The notes under the pieces: model-generated | Databases searched by the model: none | What the model saw: the letters and a program-made list of their open reading frames with translations, nothing else | Told to the model about the DNA's origin: nothing | DNA from: Helicobacter sp. 11S02596-1 | GTDB lineage: Bacteria; Campylobacterota; Campylobacteria; Campylobacterales; Helicobacteraceae | Direction: 5' to 3' | DNA length: 64,000 nt | Assembly (NCBI RefSeq): GCF_002272825.1 | Contig: NZ_MLAM01000002.1 | Span: 173,492 to 237,491, forward strand | Shown here: positions 1 to 8,787 of the stretch, piece after piece | Layout: each line of letters begins with the position of its first letter | How positions within the stretch are numbered: the first letter of the stretch is position 1 | Translations under genes and position numbers: made by a program

Positions 1-113
1 GGTTATTCCCACGCAACGTTTATTGTTGTGCCATTGGTGGGGGCATTTTTTATTGATATTGTGAATGCTTTGGTTATCAATGGGTTTTTATATCTGCCTT
101 TTTTTGCGCATTA
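1..113 (+). CDS. gltS: Sodium/glutamate symporter GltS, C-terminal fragment
   Basis: The window opens inside a reading frame that ends at a TAA at 111-113. The 36 visible residues contain VPLVGAFFIDIVNALVI, which closely matches the last transmembrane segment of E. coli GltS (VPMVGAFFIDIVNALVI as I recall it). GltS is an inner-membrane Na+-coupled glutamate carrier. Only the C-terminus is present, so the start and upstream context are not visible. A hairpin whose arms contain TTTTACT and AGTAAAA follows at once and probably ends transcription. Confidence 0.85.
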
Positions 114-115
114 AA

Positions 116-147
116 TTTTACTTGGTTTGTTTTTAAGCAAACCGAGT
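116..147 (+). terminator. Hairpin after gltS, related to the island hairpin B
   Basis: Arms TTTTACTTGGTTTG and CAAACCGAGTAAAA pair with one G-T mismatch around a T-rich loop. The right half is identical to the hairpin B / GAGTAAAAA end of the repeat module described elsewhere in the window. The position just after the gltS stop suggests a terminator; there is no long U-run after it. Confidence 0.5.
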
Positions 148-478
148 AAAAAATAATGAAACGGGTCTTTAGATTTGCTTGTGAATCGCTTAGATAACAA
201 TGTTTTTCCATAGCTGTGCGACTAGTTATTTTTTCTTATACTAGCTAGAAAGGGGTCAGGGGGGCTTAAATTGCGAAGTCCGCCCCCCTAGACCCCTTAA
301 ACCCCTACCCCCCGACACGCCCCCTTAGTGGTTCAGATGACAGGGCGTAGCGGGCTTGGGTTTGCGAGCAGATAAGATTTAAAGTCTTGGATTTATTTTA
401 AATCTGAAACTGCTTTCTTTGTCGCACTTGTGTGCGATGAGAAAGTTCAAAGCATTAGAAAAGTTATCAGGCGAAAGC

Positions 479-545
479 CTTTAGGAGCGAAAGCAGGCTT
501 TGCCTGTTTGAGCGGTCTTCAGATTCGATTTATCGAATTGAATGG
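479..545 (+). repeat. Hairpin A/B module, copy 1a
   Basis: CTTTAGGAGCGA is followed by stem A (CAGGC-TTT-GCCTG, 493-505), then GCGGTCTTCAG, then stem B (ATTCGAT-TT-ATCGAAT, 522-537). The usual GAGTAAAAA end is replaced by TGAATGG, which leads into the GATGA/GAAT hairpin. Confidence 0.75.
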
Positions 546-559
546 AAACCTATAAAACT

Positions 560-592
560 GGGTTGATGACCAGCGGTAGCTGGGAATAACCC
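560..592 (+). repeat. GATGA/GAAT hairpin, copy in island 1
   Basis: GGGTT (560-564) pairs with AACCC (588-592). Inside, CCAGC (570-574) pairs with GCTGG (579-583) around GGTA. GATGA and GAAT are the unpaired flanks. The copy at 18242-18274 has the same stem, while the copy at 63945-63971 uses CGTGC/GCACG between the same flanks. Confidence 0.75.
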
Positions 593-596
593 TGTG

Positions 597-666
597 CTTT
601 AGGAACGAAGCAAGATTTTACATCTTGCGGAGTGGTCTTCAGATTCGCAATGTGAATCGAGTAAAA
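597..666 (+). repeat. Hairpin A/B module, copy 1b
   Basis: CTTTAGGAACGA, stem A (GCAAGAT...ATCTTGC, 610-628), GAGTGGTCTTCAG, stem B (GATTC...GAATC) and GAGTAAAAA. It ends only about 14 bases before the ribD start codon, so in an mRNA it would form part of the ribD leader. Confidence 0.75.
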
Positions 667-680
667 ATCTAAAAGGACAT

Positions 681-1781
681 ATGACTATGCTTAATGATAC
701 AAAGCTGATGGCATTATGCCTGCAAGAGGCGTGGAAATACCAAACCCTCCCGCTTCCTAATCCCGCAGTCGCGGCGATGGTTATCGGTGAAAATGGCGAG
801 ATACTCTCTATTTGCGCCCATACCAAAAGTGGTGAAGCCCACGCTGAAGTTAGTGCCATCAAGATTGCCTATGAAGCCCTCACCAATGAGGTTTGCCCTG
901 AGGGAGAAGCGAGCGCTTTGCATTCTTTTTTGGCAAAAAACCATCGGGGCATTTTTAGAAATTGTAGTATTTATGTTACGCTTGAGCCTTGCAATCATTA
1001 TGGCAAAACGCCCCCGTGTGCGGAGCTTTTGGAGATTATCAAACCCAAAAGGGTCATCATCGGGGCAACAGAGACGCAAGGTAATGCCCAAGGTGGTGCC
1101 AAAAGGCTTGCAAATGCTGGGATTGAAGTTTGTTTTGGTGTAGCAGAAAAGGAATGCAATGATTTGCTTTATCCCTTTTTGTGCTTGAAAAAAACCGGGC
1201 ATTTTAATCTATTTAAAATCGCTATGCGCCTGGATGGAAACTATCAAAGCGGGGTGATTTCAGGGGCGTTATCGAGGGAATTTACCCACAACCAGCGTCG
1301 GGTGGCAAATGCGTTGATTGTTTCCGGGAAGACATTCAGGGAGGATAGACCACTATTAGATTGCCGGTATGCTTCAAATAATGATGGCAAAAATGCCCCA
1401 CCCGATGGGCTTAGAAATGCTCCAGATGTGCGGGTTTTGACATCTCAAACCGGGTTTGATGGCATACACGAGGGCGGGCGTAATGATAAATTTGGCGGGT
1501 TTGATACAAGTATCCCTGCCTTTGGCGTGCCAGGTCGCGAGATCCGCATTTGCCATCAGATTTCAGAGCTAGGCTTGGAGCGGGGTTTTAATATCATTGA
1601 GGGAGGTTGGGGACTTTTTGAAAGTTTAGCACCATCTATCGATATGGTTTTGGTGCATTATTCCCCGACACTAAAGCCAAACGCACGGGATATATTGATG
1701 GCGGGATTTGCTTGGGATGGGGAGTTGGTTTATACGCAACCATTAGGGAATGACGCATTATTATGGATAAAAAAATCTTAA
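681..1781 (+). CDS. ribD: Bifunctional riboflavin deaminase/reductase RibD
   Basis: RibD carries out two steps of riboflavin synthesis: deamination of the diaminopyrimidine made from GTP, then NADPH-dependent reduction of its ribosyl side chain. The deaminase zinc motif is complete: HAE at residues 54-56, then PC at 103-104 and the second cysteine at 113 in the CNHYGKTPPC segment. The reductase domain fills the rest of the 366 residues, a normal length for the family. The start ATG follows AAAAGGAC. The 3' end overlaps the next gene by 19 bases. The leader contains a hairpin A/B repeat copy just upstream. No FMN riboswitch was recognised. Confidence 0.95.
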   Translation: MTMLNDTKLMALCLQEAWKYQTLPLPNPAVAAMVIGENGEILSICAHTKSGEAHAEVSAIKIAYEALTNEVCPEGEASALHSFLAKNHRGIFRNCSIYVTLEPCNHYGKTPPCAELLEIIKPKRVIIGATETQGNAQGGAKRLANAGIEVCFGVAEKECNDLLYPFLCLKKTGHFNLFKIAMRLDGNYQSGVISGALSREFTHNQRRVANALIVSGKTFREDRPLLDCRYASNNDGKNAPPDGLRNAPDVRVLTSQTGFDGIHEGGRNDKFGGFDTSIPAFGVPGREIRICHQISELGLERGFNIIEGGWGLFESLAPSIDMVLVHYSPTLKPNARDILMAGFAWDGELVYTQPLGNDALLWIKKS

Positions 1782-2545
1782 AAATCTACCAACTCCACGA
1801 TGGGTATTGTTACAATAGCGATAGTTTATTTTTGTATGATTTTGCACGGGGATTTTTGAAAAAATCTTCTTATATTTTGGAGGTGGGTTCAGGTAGTGGG
1901 GTCGTGGGTTTGTTGTGCGCACGAGATAGCGGGGCGAGGTTAGTGATGGTTGAGCGTGATGAGGCAAGTGCGTTTTTGTCTGCATTGAATGCAAAAAATG
2001 CCAAGTTAGGCGCTGTTGTGATTTGTGCGGATTTTTTGGCATATGCAAAGGAATATGTAAGCAGTGAAAAGTTTGATTGTATCATTTCTAATCCGCCATT
2101 TTATAGAGATGGCGTCTTGAAATCGCTAAATCATCGGATTTCTCAGGCTAGATATGAGGAGTTTTTGCCTTTTGAGAAGCTGTGTATGCAAGCAAAAAGA
2201 CTCCTAAAGCCCAAGGGGAGCTTTGTATTTTGCTATGACGCCAAGGAAGCCCATCGCGTTTTTTATACATTGAAAAAGACAGGATGGAGTGCTGAAATCG
2301 CACGATTTGTGTATCCTCGCTTGGATAAAGAAGCCAGCCTTTTGTTATGTAAAGCCCGTATCAATACCAAATCCAGCCTCAAGATTTTGCCCCCGCTTTT
2401 TACGCATAATTCCCCACGCCAAACCGACAATACCCCAGAGGTCAGAGCGATTTATCAGCGTGCAAACACCCATAGTATCAAGGTATTTGCGAGCGACATA
2501 AAAGAAGCGATGTGTAAGGCTGGGACATCGCTAGAGAAATCTTGA
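1763..2545 (+). CDS. tRNA1(Val) A37 N6-methyltransferase-like protein
   Basis: This is a 260-residue class I SAM-dependent methyltransferase. Motif I (LEVGSGSGVVGLL) lies at about residues 40-52, and the catalytic NPPF tetrad, typical of enzymes methylating an exocyclic amino group, lies near residue 111 (IISNPPFYRDG). The size and motifs fit the TrmN6/YfiC family, which methylates A37 of tRNA1(Val). The substrate is inferred from family membership, and a related methyltransferase acting on another RNA is possible. The gene overlaps ribD by 19 bases in another frame, so the two are probably co-transcribed and translationally coupled. Confidence 0.75.
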   Translation: MDKKILKIYQLHDGYCYNSDSLFLYDFARGFLKKSSYILEVGSGSGVVGLLCARDSGARLVMVERDEASAFLSALNAKNAKLGAVVICADFLAYAKEYVSSEKFDCIISNPPFYRDGVLKSLNHRISQARYEEFLPFEKLCMQAKRLLKPKGSFVFCYDAKEAHRVFYTLKKTGWSAEIARFVYPRLDKEASLLLCKARINTKSSLKILPPLFTHNSPRQTDNTPEVRAIYQRANTHSIKVFASDIKEAMCKAGTSLEKS

Positions 2546-2558
2546 TGAGGATATTTTA

Positions 2559-4964
2559 ATGCTAGCTTGTTCGCACTGCCATTTGCAATACCCCAAAAAC
2601 GCTTTGAAGCACGTTTGTGATGATGGGGAAGATCTGTATTTTTGTTGTCAGGGGTGTGAAAGTGTGTATTTTTTACTCAAACAAAGCGGATTTGAAGGCT
2701 TTTATGATAAATTGGGGCAAAACACCCTCGCACCTGTTGGGGAGAGAACTTCAGAAAGCGATTTGGCTTCTTTTGATACCCCCGCATTTGCAAAAAAATA
2801 TATCTATACAAACCATAGCGATGGACTTTCCCAGATTTCTTTGATTTTGGAGGGGATTCATTGTGCGGCGTGTGTTTGGCTGAATGAAAAAATCCTCAAT
2901 GCCCAAGAGGGGATTTATGAAGCGAGCGTGCATTATACGAACAATCGGGTAAAAATCACATTTGACCCCAATAAAATCAGCCCCTCAAAAATTGTGTCAT
3001 TGATCCGCTCCATCGGCTATGATGCGTATGCTTACGACCCAGAGATCCAAGAAGTCAAATCCAAAAAAGAACGACGGAGTTACTACATCGCTTTGATTGT
3101 GGCGATTTTTTGCACGATGAATATTATGTGGATAGCTGTGGCGCAGTATGCGGGGTATTTTTTGGGGATCAGCCAAGAGATGAAAAATGTCTTGAACTTG
3201 GTTTCTTTTGTATTATCCACGCCCGTGTTGTTTTATACCGGTAGGGTGTTTTTTGTTGGGGCGTATTATGGGCTAAAAAATCGTTTTGTCGGGATGGATT
3301 TGCTCGTTTGCACGGGGGCAAGCCTGACATACGCGTATTCGATTTATGCAGCGATTTGGGGCGGTGGGGAGACGTATTTTGAATCGGTGGCGATGATTAT
3401 TACGATTGTGTTTGCTGGGAAATTCTTGGAAATCAAATCCAAAAAAGTAGCCGGCGATGCGCTTGATAAACTGAGTTCTAAGATTCCTCATAGCGTGATG
3501 GTTTTGCAAGATTCCCAAAAGATTGCTAAAACCCCCCAAGAAGTCAAGGTTGGCGATATTATCGAGGTATCACCGGGGGAATCTTTGGCACTCGATGGGG
3601 TTTTGATAAGCGATGAGGTGGTTTTGGATACGCGCGCACTCAATGGCGAATCGTTGCCTCTTTGCGCACAATCTGGAGCGGAGGTATTTTCAGGCTATGT
3701 CAATACCGATAGAAGCTTTACTTACCAGGTTTCTAAGCTTTTTGAAGATTCTTTGATGAGCCGATTGGTGAGGCTTTTGGAAGATTGTATCATCCATAAG
3801 CCCCGTATCCAGACGCTTGCAAATTCGCTTTCGCAGGTTTTTTCAAAAGCGGTTTTAGGGATTGGGGCATTGAGTTTTTTAGGTTGGCATTATTTGGGGG
3901 GCGCTTCGTTTGAGTATTCATTGATGATAGCGATTTCTGTGATCGTGATTTCGTGTCCGTGTGCGTTGGCTTTGGCTACGCCGATTGCCACGGTGGTAGG
4001 GCTTGGTGAGGCGTATCAAAAAGGTTTGGCATTCAAAGAAGCTTCGTTTTTGGAAAGTATGGCAAAGGTCTCACGGGTGCTTTTGGATAAAACAGGCACG
4101 CTCACTATGGGTGAGCCTAGTGTCGTGAAAGTTTTGGAATTAAAGCCGTTTGACAAAGGGCTGTTGGGTGCTTTTGTGCGTAAAAGCAAGCACCCGATTT
4201 CAGAAGGTATCGCTAGATTTTTGGGGGAATCACAGGTTGCTATCAGTGAATTTTGCCAGAGTCCTGCTAGGGGGATTGAAGGGGTGGGCTTGGGCAAAAA
4301 GCTTTGCGGGGGGAGTTTGGAGTATTTGGGCGCACAAGGGGTGAAGATACCCGATGGGCTTGATACCAGTGATTTTGGTGAAAATATGGTATTTGGGTAT
4401 GGCGTTGATGGGGAACTCGTCGGGGTGTTTTTGCTCAAAGACGCTTTGAAAACAGGGGCAAAGCAATTTGTCGATACGCTCAAAAAAACTCATACGAATA
4501 TACAGATACTTAGCGGGGATAGGGAAGCTGTGGTAAGTGGGGTCGCTAGGGAGCTAGGTATCAAGGATTTTTTGGCAACGTTGAATCCTGAAGAAAAAGC
4601 CCAGATTGTAGATAGTTACCATCAAAATGGCGAGATTGTGGTGATGGTGGGCGATGGTATCAATGACGCTTTGGCATTGGGCAAAAGCGATGTGGGTATA
4701 TCGATGGGGGCAGGTAGTGATATTGCCATCGCTTCTTCGGATGTTGTGGTGCTTGATGACAAGCTTACCACGCTTTTAGAAGCGTTTGTTATTTCTAAAA
4801 GGACATATAAAATCATCAAGCAAAATATCACCTTGAGTATCGTTTATAACGCATTGATGATACCTTTGGCGATTGCGGGGTTTGTTATCCCTTTGATTGC
4901 GGCACTAAGTATGAGCGTGAGTTCGTTTTTGGTTGTGCTTAATAGCTTGCGTATTCGCAAATAG
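2559..4964 (+). CDS. ccoI: CcoI/FixI-type copper-transporting P-type ATPase
   Basis: This is an 801-residue P1B-type ATPase. A Cys-rich N-terminal domain (C4, C7, C29, C30, C33) precedes a heavy-metal-associated domain with HCAAC at 101-105. The transmembrane CPC signature (SCPCALALATP), the phosphorylation site DKTGTLT and the hinge GDGIND are all intact. The double N-terminal metal domain is typical of CcoI/FixI, which supplies copper for cbb3 oxidase assembly, rather than of detoxifying CopA. The cbb3 operon is about 18 kb downstream in this window, consistent with that role. It follows the methyltransferase by 13 bases, and a promoter region with a Fur box starts just after it. Confidence 0.85.
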   Translation: MLACSHCHLQYPKNALKHVCDDGEDLYFCCQGCESVYFLLKQSGFEGFYDKLGQNTLAPVGERTSESDLASFDTPAFAKKYIYTNHSDGLSQISLILEGIHCAACVWLNEKILNAQEGIYEASVHYTNNRVKITFDPNKISPSKIVSLIRSIGYDAYAYDPEIQEVKSKKERRSYYIALIVAIFCTMNIMWIAVAQYAGYFLGISQEMKNVLNLVSFVLSTPVLFYTGRVFFVGAYYGLKNRFVGMDLLVCTGASLTYAYSIYAAIWGGGETYFESVAMIITIVFAGKFLEIKSKKVAGDALDKLSSKIPHSVMVLQDSQKIAKTPQEVKVGDIIEVSPGESLALDGVLISDEVVLDTRALNGESLPLCAQSGAEVFSGYVNTDRSFTYQVSKLFEDSLMSRLVRLLEDCIIHKPRIQTLANSLSQVFSKAVLGIGALSFLGWHYLGGASFEYSLMIAISVIVISCPCALALATPIATVVGLGEAYQKGLAFKEASFLESMAKVSRVLLDKTGTLTMGEPSVVKVLELKPFDKGLLGAFVRKSKHPISEGIARFLGESQVAISEFCQSPARGIEGVGLGKKLCGGSLEYLGAQGVKIPDGLDTSDFGENMVFGYGVDGELVGVFLLKDALKTGAKQFVDTLKKTHTNIQILSGDREAVVSGVARELGIKDFLATLNPEEKAQIVDSYHQNGEIVVMVGDGINDALALGKSDVGISMGAGSDIAIASSDVVVLDDKLTTLLEAFVISKRTYKIIKQNITLSIVYNALMIPLAIAGFVIPLIAALSMSVSSFLVVLNSLRIRK

Positions 4965-4995
4965 GGGAATTAGAGACTAAATTTTTATAAAATGA

Positions 4996-5043
4996 TAATA
5001 ATTACTATTTTTTATATTTGTTTAAGCTAATATGGTTTATAAT
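4996..5043 (+). promoter_or_regulatory. hugZ promoter with Fur box
   Basis: TAATAATTACTATTT at 4996-5010 matches the Helicobacter Fur consensus TAATAATNATTATTA at 12 of 14 defined positions. A perfect -10 hexamer TATAAT lies at 5038-5043, about 60 bases before the hugZ ATG. Iron-dependent repression of the downstream heme-degrading gene is the expected outcome. Confidence 0.7.
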
Positions 5044-5105
5044 ACATCAATTTAAAAACAAACGCTAAAGTTTCAGTTCATTCATAAAAACTGAAGGAGA
5101 AAAAA

Positions 5106-5861
5106 ATGGAATTTCAAAGTGTGATTAACCATATGAACGATCACCATCAAGCAGAGATGGCAGGACTTTTGAAAAAGTTTGGGCAGATTTCTGATCCCAA
5201 GAATGTCAAGCTTTTGGCTGTGGATGCGATGGGTATGGATATTGGCTATGATGATAGCAAGAGCTTTCGGGTGGAATTTCCCCAAAAAGTCTCTGATATG
5301 CAAAAGGATTTAAAAAACGCTATCATCGAGCTTTGCCAGAGTGTTCCCAAAACGCTTGATATCGCTTCTGTGGAGAAAGAAATCCAAGCTTTTATCAATG
5401 AGTTTGGTTCGATTACTATTTCAAGCCTCCATCCATCAGGTAGCGTGGTTTGTTCTTATGCCCCGCTTTTGAAGCATAATGGGAAATGTTATATTTATAT
5501 CAGTGAAGTGAGCGAACACTATGCGAGCTTGAAAGCAAATCCTAAGAACGTTGAGGTGATGTTTCTTGAAGACGAATCCAAAGCGAAATCTGTGATTTTA
5601 CGAAAACGCCTACGCTACAAAACAGAAGTTAGTTTCATTGAGCGTGGCGAGGAGTTTGACAAGGTTTTTGATAGTTTTGTTACGCAAACCGGCGGTGCTG
5701 GTGGGATCAAGACTATTAGAAATATGATGGATTTCCATCTTGTCGCCTTGCATTTTGGAAATGGCAGGTTTGTCAAAGGATTTGGACAAGCTTACGATAT
5801 TATCGGTAGTGAAATTCGCTACGTAGGAGGTGAAGGTAATCCTCATAAAATGAAAAAATAA
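5106..5861 (+). CDS. hugZ: HugZ-family heme oxygenase
   Basis: HugZ degrades heme to release iron in the cytoplasm. The 251 residues match HugZ in size and layout. The N-terminus has a His-rich MNDHHQ segment, the middle is a split-barrel flavin-oxidase-like fold ([15 protein letters not shown]), and the short C-terminal tail contains His247 in GNPHKMKK. That His corresponds to the C-terminal heme-ligating His (H245) described for H. pylori HugZ. The start ATG follows GAAGGAGA. The gene appears to be single and iron-regulated: a Fur box and a TATAAT lie upstream, and a candidate small RNA lies downstream. Confidence 0.9.
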   Translation: MEFQSVINHMNDHHQAEMAGLLKKFGQISDPKNVKLLAVDAMGMDIGYDDSKSFRVEFPQKVSDMQKDLKNAIIELCQSVPKTLDIASVEKEIQAFINEFGSITISSLHPSGSVVCSYAPLLKHNGKCYIYISEVSEHYASLKANPKNVEVMFLEDESKAKSVILRKRLRYKTEVSFIERGEEFDKVFDSFVTQTGGAGGIKTIRNMMDFHLVALHFGNGRFVKGFGQAYDIIGSEIRYVGGEGNPHKMKK

Positions 5862-5892
5862 TTCCTAATTGTTTGGTTGTTTCATTAAAAAC

Positions 5893-6055
5893 TATAAGGA
5901 GAATAGGTGTGGTTGTGGTGTGGGTCTCCTTTAGTTTGGTTGTTTAGTTTGTAAATCGTGATTTTAGTTAGAGCAATGTCTCCCATTGCTTTGGCTTCGC
6001 ATTATCTTCCTTTTAAATAAATGGCAGGTCTCCTCCTGTCCATTTATTTTTATTA
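5893..6055 (+). ncRNA. Candidate small RNA with UCUCC loops downstream of hugZ
   Basis: The 397-base gap after hugZ has no credible ORF but contains ordered hairpins. AGCAATG / CATTGCT (5972-5978, 5984-5990) closes a TCTCC loop. AAATAAATGG-CAGG and CCTG-T-CCATTTATTT (6015-6049) close a TCTCCT loop and run into T-rich sequence, like an intrinsic terminator. A third TCTCCT (5925-5930) can pair with AGGAGA at 5897-5902. TCTCC is complementary to the GGAGA ribosome-binding sites common in this genome. A possible -10 is TATAAG at 5893-5898. On the opposite strand the loops read GGAGA, so a minus-strand CsrA-type RNA is an alternative. From 6056 to 6258 I see only AT-rich leader sequence. Confidence 0.45.
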
Positions 6056-6258
6056 TTCTACATCTTTTTTCGATAGTTTATCTTGAAAAATCCTTGAATT
6101 TTTTGAAATCTTTATCACAATCTCCAATGCCACTTCCTGTAAAATTTGCCAAAAAACATCAAAATAAGCCAATATTTTAAGGGTTAAAAATAAAAAATGT
6201 TTTATACTTTGCTTTATATTTTGAGCTTATTTTTTCGAATCGTTTTTCTAAAAGGACA

Positions 6259-7170
6259 ATGATGCAATATTCCCAAACCGCTCAAGGGATTTTTTATATG
6301 GCAGCATCATCATTTAGTTTTGCATTGATGAATGCTTTTGTAAAACTTCTCTCCCCTGAGCTTTCCCCGATGGAAAATATATTTTTCCGATCGTTTGTGA
6401 TGGTGGTTTTTGTGCTAGGCATTTTTAGCATTTCCCCGCCGAATAACAAAGCCAAGAAAAAAGGCGGTTGGGCTAAGCTGGTGTTTCGTGCGGTGATTGG
6501 GGGATTAAGTATGCTGGCTTTGTTTTATAATATCGCTACCATCCCGCTAGGGACTGCGACAGCGTTTGCCCAAAGTGTGCCGATTTATACCGTGATTTTT
6601 TCGATAATTTTTTTAAAAGAACGACCCAAAATCGGGGTGATACTCGCGACTATCATTGGGTTTATCGGTGTGATTTGCATTAGCAATCCTAGCGTAGGGG
6701 GGCTAGAGGCTACAAATATATTCGCTGGGATTTTTAGCGGGGTGAGTGCGGCGTTGGCATTTATTACATTGCGGAGTTTGCGCGATTATTTTGATGAAAA
6801 AAGCGTTGTATTTGCTTTTGGCATTACGATGACATTGATTGGAGGCGTGGGGATTTTTTTGCCTATCCCGTATCTCTCAAATGGCTGGAGTTCGCCTAAT
6901 GGGATGGCGTGGGTATATATCGTGGCGATGGGCTTAGCCGGGACATTTGGACAGCAGTTCCTTACCCGTGCTTATATGCTTGCCCCTGCCGGCATTGTCG
7001 CCCCCATTGATTATAGTCGTATTGTCTGGGGGGTATTGTTGGGATTGTTTTTGGGCGATCGTTTTCCGGATTTGATGAGTGGGATTGGGATTATTTTGAT
7101 CTTGCTTTCTGGGATTTTGATCGCCCTGCCCGTGTTTTTACGTGATATAAAAAGGATAAAAAATGCTTGA
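6259..7170 (+). CDS. DMT-superfamily (EamA) transporter
   Basis: This is a 303-residue inner-membrane protein with about ten hydrophobic segments in two EamA-type halves (roughly residues 8-140 and 150-295). The EamA fold is typical of drug/metabolite exporters. The substrate cannot be told from sequence. The start ATG follows AAAAGGACA, and the 3' end overlaps the next gene by 8 bases, so it probably heads an operon with the CoA-binding protein and threonine deaminase. That context makes an amino-acid or metabolite exporter a reasonable but unproved guess. Confidence 0.8.
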   Translation: MMQYSQTAQGIFYMAASSFSFALMNAFVKLLSPELSPMENIFFRSFVMVVFVLGIFSISPPNNKAKKKGGWAKLVFRAVIGGLSMLALFYNIATIPLGTATAFAQSVPIYTVIFSIIFLKERPKIGVILATIIGFIGVICISNPSVGGLEATNIFAGIFSGVSAALAFITLRSLRDYFDEKSVVFAFGITMTLIGGVGIFLPIPYLSNGWSSPNGMAWVYIVAMGLAGTFGQQFLTRAYMLAPAGIVAPIDYSRIVWGVLLGLFLGDRFPDLMSGIGIILILLSGILIALPVFLRDIKRIKNA

Positions 7171-7576
7171 TATGCCATTGATTTTAAAAGAAGCCAAAAA
7201 AATTGCCATTGTGGGTTTGAGTCCCGATGTAAGCAAAGATAGCCACCAAGTCGGGAAATATCTCTTAAATGCCCATTATCAGGTCGTGCCTATTTATCCC
7301 AAAGGCGATAGCATTTTGGGGCAAAAGGTTTATCACGATATGACAGAGGCATTACGCACAGAGCGCCCTGATATTGTTGTGGTATTTCGCAAGAGTGAAG
7401 CGTGTGTGCAAATCGCCCAAGAAATCTTGGCGTCAGGATTTTTGCCAAAGGTCTTTTGGATGCAATTAGGGATTTCTAATGCCCAAGCCAAAGATATGCT
7501 AGAATCTCAAGGTATTAGCGTGGTTGCAAATCAATGTATCAAGATAGAACACCAAAGATTATTAGGGGGGCAGTAA
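7163..7576 (+). CDS. CoA-binding domain protein (YccU-like)
   Basis: This is a 137-residue single-domain Rossmann protein. IAIVGLSPDVSKDSHQVGKYL at the N-terminus is the nucleotide-binding turn of the CoA_binding family, and VVFRKSEACVQIAQEIL and VVANQCIKIEH are further family features. The CoA-binding fold is shared with succinyl-CoA synthetase alpha subunits, but this stand-alone protein has no known reaction. It overlaps the transporter by 8 bases, and its stop codon overlaps the start of ilvA (TAATG). Confidence 0.8.
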   Translation: MLDMPLILKEAKKIAIVGLSPDVSKDSHQVGKYLLNAHYQVVPIYPKGDSILGQKVYHDMTEALRTERPDIVVVFRKSEACVQIAQEILASGFLPKVFWMQLGISNAQAKDMLESQGISVVANQCIKIEHQRLLGGQ

Positions 7577-8787
7577 TGATTGCTTTAGAAAAAATCCAAC
7601 AAGCCCGCTCGTGCATAGCTTCAGTAATTGAGACCATCCCGCTTTCTTTTGCCCCACGGCTTAGCCAAGAAAGTGGCGCGCAGATTTATCTCAAAAAGGA
7701 AAATCTCCAGCGAACAGGAGCATTTAAGATACGTGGCGCATTCAATAAAATCGCCAGTATGGACAAGCAAGCACGCCAAAACGGCGTCATTGCCGCTTCA
7801 GCGGGGAATCACGCCCAAGGTGTGGCGTATGCAGCCAGTCATTTTGGCATTCGTGCTGTGATCGTAATGCCTGAAGCAACCCCGCTTCTCAAAGTGATTG
7901 CGACAAAAAAGCTCGGCGCAGAGGTGATTTTGGCAGGTGATAATTATGATGAAGCCTATGCCTATGCCCTAAAACTTTCCCAAGAACAACGCTTGCATTT
8001 TATCCATCCTTTTGCTGATGATGAGGTGATGGCAGGTCAAGGGAGCATTGCCTTGGAGATGATAGAAGAAGAGCCGGAACTTAATATCGTCCTTGTTCCC
8101 ATTGGTGGCGGGGGGTTGATAGGGGGGATTGCGAGTGCCTATAATGCACTCAAGCCCGATGTCAAAATCATTGGCGTAACAGCAAAGGGCGCCCCTGCGA
8201 TGAAAGAGAGCTTCAAACAGCGGGGTATCCAAAAGGTCGATTCTGTCCGCACGATTGCTGATGGGATAGCTGTGCGCGATGTGAATGAGAAAAATTTCGC
8301 TTATATTTGCGAGGGTGTGAGCGATATTCTTGAGGTCGATGATGAAGAAATCGCTAGCGGTATTTTGTATCTGCTTGAAAACCAAAAACTAGTTGTTGAG
8401 GGTGCGGGTGCTGTGGGTGTGGCAGCATTGTTGCATAAAAAGATTGAGCTAAAACCCACAGATAAGGTCGGCGTGGTGCTTAGCGGGGGGAATATCGATG
8501 TAACAATGCTAAACCTCATCATCGAAAAAGGTTTGTTGAAATCTGATCGCAAGATGAAATTCAAGGTGATTTTGATCGATAAGCCCGGAAGCTTGCAGAA
8601 ACTCACAGATATTTTGACCCAAGTAGGCGCAAACATCGTTCAAATCGATTATGATCGGGTCAGCACGAATCTCGATTATGGTGATGCGAGCGTAACGATG
8701 GCTTTGGAGACAAAAGGCAGGGAACACAAAGAACAGATTCGATTCAAACTCCTAGAATGCGGGTATCGGTTTAACGAGATTTTTTGA
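7576..8787 (+). CDS. ilvA: Threonine ammonia-lyase with ACT domain
   Basis: This PLP enzyme converts threonine to 2-oxobutanoate and ammonia, the first step toward isoleucine. The fold-type II lysine motif (RTGAFKIRGAFNKI) lies near residue 50, and the glycine-rich phosphate loop (IGGGGLIGGIA) near residue 178. A single ACT domain closes the 403-residue protein (from about residue 330: FKVILIDKPGSLQKLTDIL). This is the short, one-ACT architecture common in epsilonproteobacteria. The ATG at 7576 overlaps the preceding stop and follows AGGGGGG. A start further upstream would only add residues inside the preceding gene. Confidence 0.9.
   Translation: MIALEKIQQARSCIASVIETIPLSFAPRLSQESGAQIYLKKENLQRTGAFKIRGAFNKIASMDKQARQNGVIAASAGNHAQGVAYAASHFGIRAVIVMPEATPLLKVIATKKLGAEVILAGDNYDEAYAYALKLSQEQRLHFIHPFADDEVMAGQGSIALEMIEEEPELNIVLVPIGGGGLIGGIASAYNALKPDVKIIGVTAKGAPAMKESFKQRGIQKVDSVRTIADGIAVRDVNEKNFAYICEGVSDILEVDDEEIASGILYLLENQKLVVEGAGAVGVAALLHKKIELKPTDKVGVVLSGGNIDVTMLNLIIEKGLLKSDRKMKFKVILIDKPGSLQKLTDILTQVGANIVQIDYDRVSTNLDYGDASVTMALETKGREHKEQIRFKLLECGYRFNEIF

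Larger units (their letters stand above)
148..680. repeat. Hairpin-rich intergenic island 1
   Basis: No credible gene lies between gltS and ribD. The stretch is a chain of inverted repeats. CTAGT...ACTAG lies at about 221-245. A G/C-rich stem pairs GGGGTC at 252-257 and GGGGGG at 259-264 with CCCCCC at 283-288 and GACCCC at 291-296. TCGCAC/GTGCGA with outer CTTTCT/AGAAAG spans about 414-444. AGGC-GAAA-GCCT, a GNRA-type tetraloop, lies at 470-481. Two copies of the hairpin A/B module follow, with a GATGA/GAAT hairpin between them. The G/C stem, the ACCCCTACCCCC strip and the TTTGGTTTGC strip recur in the islands at 17.6, 31.7 and 63.6 kb, in either orientation. Confidence 0.8.

Noticed and set aside
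681..681. FMN riboswitch before ribD
   Set aside because: The leader contains the repeat modules but none of the conserved RFN-element sequences that I could recognise.
714..1202. Minus-strand ORF of 162 codons inside ribD and similar antisense ORFs within lon, metG, ccsBA and others
   Set aside because: They are shadows of well-supported genes, with no ribosome-binding sites or recognisable families.
3462..3540. Copper-detoxifying CopA identity for the P-type ATPase
   Set aside because: The extra Cys-rich N-terminal domain ahead of the HMA domain and the presence of the cbb3 operon fit CcoI/FixI better.
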